Assembly (NCBI GenBank): GCA_950295325.1
Contig: OX485806.1
Location: 32,986,001 to 33,050,000, forward strand
Direction of reading: 5' to 3'
From: Polytrichum commune
Lineage: Eukaryota; Streptophyta; Polytrichopsida; Polytrichales; Polytrichaceae
DNA: 64,000 bases
Shown one piece after another: positions 12,781 to 25,000 of this stretch (its first letter is position 1; each line of letters starts with the position of its first letter). A program made the translations under genes and the position numbers. Under the pieces are notes generated by a model. The model saw nothing but the letters and a program-made list of their open reading frames with translations. It was not told the origin of the DNA and ran no database searches.

Positions 12781-14600
12781 ATACAAATACACCTTTCACG
12801 CATGGGGACTTGTTGAGAGCACTTCCAACTACACATGCAACTTTTGATGTTGGATTGAATTAGGGTTATCTCATCAATTCATGATCACAGTCTTGCCTAG
12901 TGTAGATGCCAAACATCGTCGTGCTAACATTGTATGGTATGGATAACACTCCTTGCCTCTATGGTAAAAGGAGTTCCTACTCATATATTTCGAGCATCTT
13001 TTAAGGGTAATATGCTAACATGATCTTAATGAGGTGTGGAGCTTTGCATTTGACATTCATTGGGTTGCGGTCCTTTGCAGGAGCCAGTGTCCTCTCAAGG
13101 GTCTCGTGTTCTTTAGGAGAGATTAGTGTCTTACAAGTAATTAAAAAAAAATGTGCTCTCAATTATTAGTCTCTCTACTTATCAGTTCTTTAGCTTCATG
13201 TTAAATCATTGCTCTTAACAAAATCTATGTTTTATGTAGACAAAGGAACACCCTAGTAAATATAAAGAACAAAACGAGATTGATTGATTTATTCTTATTT
13301 TTATAATGAATGCGTGAATTGGTTGTCACTTCACGGTTCATGATTGAAATTGAGATGCAAAAATAGATTTTTTTTTCTTCTCTTTTTAAATGATTAGGAA
13401 GATCCTCCCACTTGTGTTAAATATTTAGTATTGCACCTAGATGGTCAATATAGGCCACCATGCCATATACCAGTCAAATGTTGGTGTACAATCAAGAAAA
13501 GTGACCACATAAGGTTGCACACCCTATTACTCTTGACTATTCACTCGAAGATATTCCTATTTTAAGGTACGCGGACCTTACTTGGTTACTTTTTCTTAGT
13601 CGGACACCTATATTTGAGTGGTATGTGTTGAGGTGTGGATCTAAGATTGGTCATCAAAAGACATGGCTTTAAAAGAGAATGGACCTCATGCCCAAAAGTT
13701 GTTAAATCGGTTTACAATTTGATTGAATATCTTAATGTTAAGGGGGGGGGGGGGATTATGTGACTGTTAAGAGTCAAATGAGATTTGACTCTTAACTTTC
13801 CCACATAAACTTTGATACACTTTAGATACACTTTGATTCATGTGATCTCAATATTGTTGTGGTTGAAGAAATAATTGCTAATTTGTCCAGGCTCAATAAC
13901 CTTTGATTGTAACCTTCAAAAGTTATGTTTACCCCATTTCATAGAAGACGAACTATGATCTCCGAGGGGGCCATGGTGAACAAAGCGTCTATGCATAAGA
14001 CATCCCCCATTATATAAATATATAAAAGAGACTCTTGAACATGTATTGCAACCAACTTGTTGTTCTTTTCTTTTCTTGATTAATTTGTATGGAATGGGAC
14101 CGTAGTGCTCAAGTGTATGCTACTCATAGGCGTTTTTAAGGGTGAGTTTCCATGTAGGCTGGTCGCCCACCAAATTCTAGTGTGAATAAGGACAAACCCG
14201 CCCAATTGTAGAGGGGATATGGAGGGATAGGGTTCATATGTGCCAACTAGCTATTCCCATCTTCTCAAATCCAGGTCCATCTACTAACCTCCTCCTCCCA
14301 GTTACCAGGAATGGAATACTAAACCAACACCGGTTCTCTTGAGTCTTTCACGCGTCTTAATCCTTTGGTGACCAACACTTGTAGGTTAAAGATTCTTTAG
14401 TGGGCGCAATGGATGTCTAGTGGCCTGTGACCACGGCCCTCCACGTTCTAACGGACCACCAGAATGTGGTTGGATGGCGGCTTATGCTTAACTACATGCA
14501 AACACCTCCAACCCACTATTATATAGAATCAGTGGGCGAGTGACCTACATGGAAACTCACCCTAATAAGTATACATAATTGCAATTCTTGTTGGCCATTT
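12780..14600. repeat. AT-rich intergenic DNA with a family A copy and a G run
   Basis: About 13560-13740 is a family A copy ('cggacacctatatttgagtg', 'gcccaaaagttgttaa') that ends in a run of about 13 G at 13741. No gene is supported in the stretch. Confidence 0.45.
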
Positions 14601-15520
14601 GAGAAGCCACGTGTCAAGTCACCATGCATGAGCATGCTCTACAACACTTGTATACGAAACATTGAAATCTACCAAATCCGTAGATGTCTGTCTCTGCCCC
14701 TCTGTCTCTCTTGCGCCCTCTCCATCTCTCTCCACAGAGTGCGATGGAGACCTAAAATTCTCTTTCGCATCCGAATTGGAGCAGACAAGACATACAGGAG
14801 ATCGATCAGCTTCTTCCGGACGCGGATTAACTCAGACAAAGGTGAGTTGTTGAAATGCATGGATGGATTACTGCAGCAGATGGTGTTGTCCACTACACGG
14901 TGATGTTTGTTGTGTGGGGGAGCTTCGATGGAAATGGATTTCGAATTGCATAAGTAGCGGGCGGTAACAGGTTTCGAATAAGAGTAAAAAGAGAATTGGA
15001 AGTAGCTGGAAAAAGATGGACGAGAGTGACGAGGAGCAGGAAGGGACACGGATAGAGGCTTTAGCGGAGGAGGTTATGAAGAGGGAGGAGTCAGAGAGAC
15101 GGAAGGATATAGAGGAGAGTAAGGTTGATGACACTCAAGGAACCCGGACAAAGATTGTCGCGCAAGAGGTTATTATTGATTGTAGCCTTTTATTTTTTCA
15201 GTTGCCGAATCATTTCCACATAATACATATACGACACATACGACACATACTACACATACTACACATATTACACATGATTTAAGTTGCCGGATGTGAACCA
15301 AATTATTAGGGTTTTGGGTCTTGAGCTACGTGTTAATAGAAAGAACGAAAACTCTGGTATTGCCAACGGCGTGAATTATGGCGTTGCATCATTTTTGAGT
15401 TGGTGGAAGTCTATATGTAATCCTGAAACGAGAATTAGAGGCCCCGAAGATTACTGGCTCCTTTCGAAGGTGATCGGACAAGCCAGCAGGCACCTATCGC
15501 CCTCAAGGGCGAGCCCCTAG
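14600..15520 (+). other. Possible exon fragments of an unrecognised gene
   Basis: Three open segments look less random than their surroundings. One ends at a good splice donor (AAAG|GTGAGT, intron GT at 14842). A second, 15016-15175, starts at an ATG and encodes an acidic, charged stretch beginning MDESDEEQEGTRIEALAEE. A third, 15281-15470, is open, contains the phrase ASFLSWWKSICNP and ends before GTGATC. I could not join them by phase and splice sites, and I recognise no family. A run of CACATACTA-type repeats lies at about 15225-15275. A gene fragment or a chance cluster are both possible. Confidence 0.2.
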
Positions 15521-15530
15521 GATCCTCACA

Positions 15531-15610
15531 TGGCTGGTCGAAAATATGTAGTTCAGCCGATACCTCACTATGGCTGGTCGAAAATATGTAGTTCAGCGGA
15601 TACCTCACTA
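15531..15610. repeat. Two perfect-length 40-bp tandem copies
   Basis: A 40-bp unit starting TGGCTGGTCGAAAATATG is repeated back-to-back at 15531-15570 and 15571-15610 with one C/G difference. It directly adjoins the 3' side of the 5S rRNA-like relic on the minus strand and may belong to the same element. Confidence 0.8.
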
Positions 15611-15633
15611 AGATTGGGTGGACCATAGATGGT

Positions 15634-15756
15634 AGGGTGCTACGAAATCAGGGGCTAGGAAGGTCTCGCCCATCCGAGTAATATTCCGGCCTTAGGCTGC
15701 TTAACCTCGGAGTTCCCCATGGGATTGGTAGACATTCAATTGAGTATCGGTTTGAG
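15634..15756 (-). pseudogene. 5S rRNA-derived sequence (pseudogene or 5S-headed SINE)
   Basis: Read on the minus strand, the segment contains AATCCCATGGGGAACTCCG followed by AGGTTAAGC. It then has CGGATGGGCGAGACCTTCC and ends near GTAGCACCC. These line up in order and spacing with plant 5S rRNA (GATCCCATCAGAACTCCG, AAGTTAAGC, GATGGGTGACCTCC and the terminal GCACCC). The internal A-box-like and C-box-like parts of the RNA polymerase III promoter are both recognisable but altered, and the 5' third (toward 15756) matches poorly. Plant 5S rRNA is highly conserved, so this is a relic or a 5S-derived SINE head rather than a working gene. The adjoining 40-bp duplication lies on its 3' side. Confidence 0.6.
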
Positions 15757-16015
15757 AATCGGTAGATGGGCGAAGGCTTCATGTTTGAGGATAGGCAACA
15801 ATGAGGTGTTGCGTTGTGTTGACTAATGAGAGCTTGCCACTTGACTATGCTCGGCATTCACGTGTGTCATCAGGGACCTATATGCTTAGAATCTCATTAT
15901 TGAAATTAGAATAGAAACAGAGCGTCCTTGCAAGGCTCAAGAATGTCATGATGTTGTTTTGGAATGTGTAAGTAATACTTGTATTGTTGGAATTGAGTCA
16001 TCGGTGTGGTTTTTG

Positions 16016-19000
16016 ATGGCGTCACAATGTGATGTGGTGGCATGGCTGTCTTTCTCTCTCACACTCAGTGAGAGAATGCAGATTGGGTGCCCTTTAGTCT
16101 TGCGCAGGCCTCTGTTTTTAAACCTGAATTTCCTGAAGTCAGGGGGTTATGTCACTCAACTTCCTTCCCCTACTCCACAGCTTCTGAGATTGTTAGCAGC
16201 GACTGCAAAGTCGAATCTCTCTCGACAAGGGAATTTATCTCGACAAGGGCAGATTTCTTCGTCATCGTCTTCTTATTCCTCAGGTACCACCGGTAGCTCG
16301 ACACCCCAGGTGAAAAAAGGAAACCTATCAATGCACGATGCCATGGACAGCGATTCGAGCAAGCTGCAGGAGATTTTACCCGCGTTGCGGAATGTCGTTC
16401 CGGTCCTTGCTCCCGGTCGTCACAAAGGACAAGCAGGTAAATTTTTGTTTCAAGTTTTTCTGTAATTCATCATCTGTCGTGTGCTCGAAATAGTTAAGTT
16501 ATCCTTTAACTCAAATGGACTTTTTGTTGGGAGTTGGTCCTCTATGCTTTTCCATCGGTGGTTTTGCATTCAAATTCAATAATACTCTTTCCACTTGTGG
16601 TGCATGCTCGGAGGCAGTGTTTCAATTTGAATGAAAGAGCAACCTTTTTTGGTTTATTAAGGGCCAAACTCATCATAGCACCTCCGCACTGTATTTGACA
16701 AAATGACACTTCAGTGCATGCCAAAATGAGTTTGACCCTCAATGAACTGATATAGAATGTTCTATGTTCAAACCTCCATGCTACCACCTTCAAGGATGCA
16801 CTGAAAAATTACCAAACATAGAAGGTGTGGTATACAAAACAATCAATTCCCAACCAAAACTCATGTTGAGTTAGAGGTAAACTTTTAATGCCAGCCTTCT
16901 GTATCAAGAATCACTTACGAATCTCCAATAAATTCAGATTGTGGGCCTGCAACTTCCGATTGATCCACACAATATGGTGTGCTGCATGATGTTAATCGTG
17001 GTCCTTAATGTATTATTGGTATGTAGGTTCTGTGTATTGGTGAACATGTATATAGGTGAATGCATGGTATCAATACACGATAGATATAATGGTATCAAAC
17101 AACTAACCCAACCAGTCTCAAATTTATGATACTAGTCACATATTGATACTTGGTGGGTATCACTACACTGTTTATGGTATTTAGTGTCACTAACTATTTG
17201 CACTTACATTGTGCTATAACGTTTTATCATAGATCAATTTTTTTACCAACAAAGGTCGAATTGGTTGTTTGGACACAATGGAACATTAACATCTCTATTT
17301 AGTAAAAAATTATGCTAACAATAAAATGTTATAGCAATAATCCCAAATAGTAAGTAACACTAAATACCATAGACAGTGTAGATGAGAGAATCTTTGTGAC
17401 CTCATTTATTATCTGGATCAACACCTTTGTAATGCCCTATTGAAACTAGGGTAATTTTACCTAGATAGAAAGTTCTAGCATGGTACATGGACCCAAATGG
17501 TATCAAAACAAAATATCCTGAAATACCTGAACCTATTGGTATCAAAAAAATGGCAAATACCACATTATATATACCTGAGTGGTATCAAAAAAAGGTTATA
17601 CCAGTCCAACACTGGTTCTGTGTTGGGTACCTCCTTGGATTCTTGGTGTGAAAGTGTAGGTCGGACCTACCTAATAACCAGTTCAAACAACATGATAGGA
17701 GGTTGCAATCTTGTCTAGGTATTGCCTCCAATTCAAAACCCATACATGCCACCTCCCCGCACACTTTCTCATGTTGAATTGCAAATGTTGTGCAGGCTGT
17801 CAAACCTGTCAAAGTAAGGGTTCGTTTTCTTTCTAGGTGTCTAAAATCTTGTCAGTGATATGTGGCAGATAATGCTTTTATTTGACCATTTTTTTTGTGC
17901 AACTATGATTCACTCTACTATATAATAATGACATGGGTCTGTTCTAAAATAGAATAAAAAACTGTGCTGCGATCGAAGTAACCACTACCTGGCTCAATAT
18001 CAAAAATCCTAAAAAATTGGTTCATATCTGGACGAAAAAATGTGTTTTTCTAGGTGTCTGTTTGAGCTTTTGAAAGTGGAATTGATACATCTTTAACGTT
18101 TTGAATAGCCTGGACCATACCTGCCACATGCACTAAGTTTGGTGCGAAATAGGTGTATTTTGGTTGCTGATGATTTTTTGGTCTGGAGCCACAGGAAAAG
18201 TTGCTGTTGTTGGAGGATGCCGGGAGTACACTGGCGCACCATATTTTGCTGCCATCTCTGCACTAAAAATGGTCAGATATGGGCGCTACTGAAAGTAGTT
18301 CATGATCACATTAAAGTTATCCTCTAACTCAACATGAGTTTTGGTCAGGAGTTGGTTGATTTGCATACAACACATTCCAATGTTTGGAGGTAGTGTAGAG
18401 GTTTGAGCAAAGAACGTACTATATTGGTTCATTGAGGGTGCTGAGAGGTGCTAAAATGAGTTTGGCCCTCAATGAACCAAAATAGGTTGCTCTTCATTCA
18501 AATTTTAAACAATACCTTCCAAGCATACAACACAAGTGGAAAGGAATTGTTGATATTTTTTGCAAAGCAAATATCGAAAAATCAAAGGGACCAACTCTTG
18601 ACAAACAGTCCCATTGATTTAAAAGGAAAATTTTATTGTGAAATGTTGGCTTGTTGTAAGAAACACAGTGTAATCAGGTCTACATGGATTTGGGTTGCGC
18701 CACCTGAAGCTTAATGTTAAGGCATTTTAAGCAACAGTTTTAATGAGTGGTGTGATTTAGGGCGCAGATCTAGCACATGTGTTCTGCACATCTGGAGCAG
18801 CAACTGTTATCAAGAGCTACAGTCCTGAATTGATCGTCCATCCCATTCTTCATGAATCATATGATGTTGGGTATGTCCACTCCTTAATCTTTGTGATTTC
18901 CACAGCCTGATTACCTTGACAAGCACTGAAATTCTGGAGAAACTTTGTTCATCAGGTGGTGAGGGTGTATATACGTATTTGATGATCTCATTTAGCTGTT

Positions 19001-22000
19001 GTCGTGTTGGAAAGTGTTATCTCATAGGAGTTACTATCATTTGTTTGAAGTTTTAAATGCTGTTGACACTTTTTTGGTCATGAAATCACATGATTGTGCG
19101 CCTTATGTCCTAATAATACCAATCAGGAATTTGCACATGTAGGGTGATTAATTGTGAGGCTTGATGAATCCTGAACTACAATAATTGAGTGTGGCTGTTT
19201 CTCTACTTAGTAATAATAAACCTATATTAGGGGGACTTTGCACAAGAGCTTGAGGGCCCTTGAAATCTAAAGTCTCTTATTGATGGAAAGTGGTGAGGTC
19301 GTCCTACTTCACTAGAACTTGAAGGCCAAGGGACCTACCAAGTTTGAATGGATAAAATATTATCCTGGAGTCCTACATGGCATGGAATGGACAAATTTTC
19401 ATGGTTTGCTGGCATTTTTTGTCAAGCCCACCTCCAAGAGGTGGGTTTGACACTGAACCAGGAGACCATGGCACTTCAAAATCCCACAATCCTTGATTTA
19501 ATCTAACTTATTGGTTAGAAGGGCCCATGTGAATAGGATGGTAATGAAATAGCATTTGGCTGAGAGCCTGGCCAGGCATGTCTTTACACTCCATTTGAAG
19601 ACCTGTAATCACACAGAATTCAATTTCAATTTTCCATGGTATGGTCTTTGGCTGAGTTTCAAGGATCATCACAATTTCATGGTCATGGCTGCCATAGTGT
19701 AAAATTGCCCTAAGATTGTGTAGTGCCTTTGTCCCTATTATGTGGCTGAAAGTGGATGAATAATTGGACTCGAGGACCTAGTTGATGCTATCAATGGAGA
19801 CCTGAAGATTTTCAAGTTTGTCAAAGATGCCAGCTGACATTAGCTGCTCTTTATTGGAACACAGGGATCTTGGGGAGCAAGAGAAAGGCGAACTTAAAGA
19901 CAAAGTACTTGCAGATGTTGGAAAATGGCTTGAACGATTTGATTGTATTGTCATTGGCCCAGGCCTGGGCAGGGATCCTCTACTGCTGGTACACCATGGT
20001 TATTTAACTCCTGGAGTCACTATTATATATTCACTTTTGAAAGAATATTATGTTACAATAGAGTTATCCTGGAACTTAATGGGACTTCTTGTTGGTAGTT
20101 AGTTCTCTATGATTTTCCATTGGTTGTTTTGCATACATATCAATATTATTCTTCCTAATTGTGGTACATGCTTGGAGGTAGTCTTTAAAGTTGAATGAAC
20201 CTACTTTGGATCATTGAGGGAGCAACTCATTTTGCACCTCTTGGCATGCCAAAACGAGGCTGACCCTCTATGAACCGATACAGAATGTTCATTGTTGAAA
20301 CCTTGACATCCAAGCATGCACTGAAAAGTTACCAAACATAGGTGGTGTTGTATGCAATCAACCAACTCCTGACCAAAAGTCATGTTGAGTTGGAAGATAA
20401 CTCCAATATCTGATGCTTGTATTTCAGTAAGGATTTTTGCAAATTTCAATCCAATCTATCTAGGGTTTAGGATTTATATGCTACTTTGAGTTTTGGCATG
20501 GTGATGTGCTTTGTATGCATGTATAGTGTGACAGTTATACTGAACACTGTATTTTGAGTGTCATGGATTCTTTCAATGTACTGATGTGTTTAAGAGGGTA
20601 AAAGTTGTAGAGATTTGGAGTTCAAGAAACCAATGCCATGAGTATGCCTATGGCAGGAATGTGTTGCTGAAGTCATCAAGGAAGCGAAGAGCAAATCTAT
20701 TCCACTTGTCATTGATGGAGTGAGTTTTACTGTAAATTCACTTGACTGGTGGTTTTGACCAAGTCTTTTGGTGCTTGGGTTTGTCGTTTTGTCTGCGTAG
20801 TCCATTGTTGTACACACAAAAATTTGCAACATAATCTATCTTTAAATTTCCCATGGCTGCAACAATGGATAACTTTCGAAGAATAGAAGCCCGACTCAGG
20901 ACTGTTTTCTAAGAGGGGGCCTTTTCAACCCTGGAATGCCCACAAGCCCATACTGGGCTTTTTGGATACGTTTTTGATATGGTTCATTTACATAATCACC
21001 TTTTAAGCCAACCTTGTGAACTATGTCCACTCTCAGGTTGTCTAATTTATCTTGTAGAATTTTATTATGAAAATTATCAAATATAAGTGCAAAACATGCA
21101 TCGTACATCTTTTTGTATTCTAAAGTCAACAAAACTTTGACCATTAATCCATGAGGATTTGTCAAATTACAAATTTTTTTCCCCCATAGTGTGTCAGTTG
21201 CACATTTTCATTTGCTGTGGTTCAAACAAAATCTAAATTTAGGTTCATCCTTTCATCCAAAATAGGGAAAAACAAAAAACGAATTGGGGAAAGCATTTTT
21301 TGATGGCAATGTTGACAACAATGGAAACTTTGATAAATTTGTCCATTAAAGTGAACGGGCAGATATTTGGCTTCATTGACATGTTCACTATGATGCGCAA
21401 AAGAAATCATTTTGAAAGAGGTTAAGGGAGGAGGCAAAAATCATGTTCTGTTAGTGCAAAAAAGCCATGGTTCCTTTAAGGGTTAATAATGTCTGAATAT
21501 TTTGGGTCTACATTAGCTATATGATTTGAAATCTGGATTACCTTGCATTGCAGGATGGATTATTTTTGATTACCAACCAACCTGAACTGGTGATTGGATA
21601 TCCACTTGCAATCTTGACCCCTAACGTCACTGAGCACAAGCGGCTTGTGGCAAAAATTGTTGGGGAAAAGAACCAAGAGGCTCCTGTAAATTGGCGTGAA
21701 ATATCAGACGAAGATTTGGCCGGCCAGCTACAAGAACTTGCTAAAAAGTATGCTTTCTAGACTTTCTTGTTGTCTCCTTGCATCAAACTTTTCTTCTGGT
21801 TTCAATCCTCTCAAAAACTGCTGGGGAAAAGAGCTGAGAAGTTCATGCAAATTAGTGTGAAATATTGGATGAAGATTACCCCCAAAATATATTCTGTATT
21901 GGTTATAGTAATGAAGTACGCTGAGGACTACCTCTGAACATCCACCACAACTGTAAAGAAATTATTGCTTTTGTATGCAAAAAAATCAATGGAAAATCAA

Positions 22001-25000
22001 AGGGGTCCAACTCCTGACAAAAAGTCTCATAGAGTTATAATATAACTCTATTGGATTGGGCGCTTGGAAAACAGAACCTAAGCAAGCAAGGACAATTAGC
22101 ATTGTTTATGATGTTGTTCATGTGCCCCTTCTAAAAAGGTGTCTTGCTGCATTTTGGTATAGCAGTTTTGATAATTTTGCTTTTCGTTTGGAATCAGGAT
22201 GGAAGGAGTCACCATTGTCCAGAAAGGAAAGACAGACTATATCAGTGATGGTAAAACAGGTACTACTATATGCTACTTGTTTTTAGGAATTTTGTGCATT
22301 GATGAGAGCAAGAGTTTCTGCAGTGGCAGTTCTAGTGGGTTTGCTTTGGCAACAAGCGTTCAGATGAGAATTACAAAATGCTTCATTAAGGACATTTTCT
22401 GCAAATTGACATCCTATACTAATCTCGATGATCGCTATGGCACCCCCTTTACACTACACCATTTATGGTATTTAGTGTCACGTACACTATTTGCGAAGGG
22501 CCTAAACTAGACTCTTAGAGGTCTTAAAGTGTCACGTCCGCTAGTTGCCAATATGATTCTATTCGTCAGTAACTTCTTTAAGTGAAAACTATTTAAATTA
22601 TGACATAGTGAGTAGCACATTGGGATACTTGAGATGATAGTTTTGCATTTTAGTATGAAACGGGAAAATATTATTGAGCATACTAATGGCAAGTGTTATG
22701 TAATAACATTTTAATTGAGGAAGAGGAAGATATTCTTTAGCATACTAGTCCCAAGTGTCATTTGTGTACACTGTAGTCAACTAGTAGACCATTGTGTTAC
22801 ATAGGCATACACCTCATAACACCACTATTGAACACACTCATGCCAATATATTAGTAAGCACACTTGAATGTCACGTGTCATGAGGTGACACTAATGATGA
22901 AGTTGTTGATCATTAGTGTAACCTAGCATACGCCTCAAAATAGGGTAAGTGACACTATTACGCATGTGACATATAAATGGTGTAGTGCTTGAGTTGAGAG
23001 CTTGAACTTGCAAGTTGGGATTTTGATACTTGGAGGAGTTGACAAGCTTTCATCCAAAGCTCAAACTATTGAGAGCTTGATCAATTCAAGCTCTCAATAG
23101 TTTGAGTAAGTGTAAAGTGACTATTTTCAAAGTGAGATATCAAGGGGCCAATGATACTGAGAAGGGGCATTCATGACAAGTCAAAGTATGCTTGAAAGCC
23201 CATTGGCTTGGGGTCCATGAAATTTGAGCTCAAGTCTATGTCATGGAGGTAGCTTAGGATTTGGACCGAAAGCTTGTCAAGAATAACTGAGAGCTTGTCG
23301 TAGATGTTTCACATGGGATCCATCAAGGCTTACACCATCTATGTTGTAAGTCCGGTAAAAAGTTGAAGTTCTAAATTTGAAAGCTCAAGTCTAAAGTGCG
23401 AGTTCTGTGAACATGAATACATAAGAGGCTCCTTTCTGTGAATGAGAAGGCTTGTTTTCTCAAGCTCCCAAGATCTCAAGCTCTCTTGTGTAAAGGGGGT
23501 CTAAGATGTTGGTGGTAAAGATAATACAAAGAGGTTGCTTGAATGGCCCATATTTGAACGATGAAAAATGGAGGGAGAGCCCAAAAATTATCCTGCAGAT
23601 CATACTGTACCTTTTGTTATTGTCTCATGAGTGGGTGATATCTGATCCCCTCTTGGAGTTATGGGTTGTTTCACTATCTTTCAAACTGTATACTTTTCGA
23701 CTGGTTTTGCTTGTGCTGATTAGTGCCTTTTCCAAACCCATCATTATTTCATGTGTTACAATATGAGATTTCATGCCATATCTGTTATTTGTATTTCACT
23801 TTTTATGGGCTCTGTTGAAAATACTGCACAAATAGGATTGCACACTTGGTTACATGAAGCAATGGAGGGTTATGGGTTAGGTGAATTTCAGGAAGTGATT
23901 TCTTGAGGTTGGGATGTTTTTGCAGTACTAAGCTCACATTACTTTGGTTCGCCCCGCCGGTGTGGTGGTCAAGGGGATGTTCTGTCAGGAAGGTGCAAAG
24001 TAACACTCAATTGTCTGTATCTGTATTTCTAGTGTTCTATGACCGATAAGAATTTCATTTCCAGATATTATATGATGTTCCACCAACCTATCCTTTTTAC
24101 CAAATTTCTAGGATGGTTGTGATACAGCACTGCAGTTTTTGTGGCATGGGCCCGAGAGTTTTTTGTGGGGGATGGAAATGATGGCAAAGATGTAGTGGAA
24201 GAAAGGTAAAACCTCAAAAACACTGTGCTGCTTTGCTGAGTTTTGTAGAGTTGTCTTTCATAGCATGTTCAGCAAATGAATGAATGTCAGTGTCTTGCCA
24301 GTAGTTTGGTAAACACTGGTTGGCTCATGAATTTTGGCAATCACCTGGATTTTGGGTTTGGGCTTCTGAGTCTCTCTAAGAGGCATTTTGCACTTTGGCC
24401 AAGGGCTGTGACCATGTAATGGCGAGGGTCTTTGAAACTCATCCAAATGTTGCACCAAGAAAAATTGAAATCTAATGTTGTATGGTCACGGGCCTTCAAG
24501 TGGAGTGTGAAGACACACACGACCAAGCTCTCAACTATATGCTATTTCATTAACATCCTATTTATGGGGTCTTTCGACACAACAAGTTATAACAAATTAG
24601 TGATTTTTGGATACCGAAGATTCATGGTCACCTAGTTTTGTGTTAGATGCACCTCTTTGAGATGGGTTTCACACAAAATATGGTAGATCATGACACATCA
24701 TCCATTGCATGCCATGTAGAATTCCATGTAGAATTGTTCATCCATTCAAACTTTGTTGGTGCTGTAGGCCCTCAAGCTCTAGTTTAAAGTGCCCCTAAGC
24801 TTGCCATGTTGCATCTAAGCCCGTCCAACATTATTCGGAAAATCTTGAATACTATGCTTTCATAAAATAGTTATATGTTTGTAGGCATGCATTGTCAAGA
24901 CCCAACATAATGGTTCCTCGTAAGATTACAACCTACTTATGCTGGTGAAGTAGACCCAAAAATTTACCTCAAGCTATGCACTTTAAAAAATAGGTGAAAA

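Noticed and set aside
17060-17600. TGGTATCAA as a retrotransposon primer-binding site (initiator tRNA-Met type)
   Set aside because: The motif occurs many times within each family B copy and no LTR precedes any of them.
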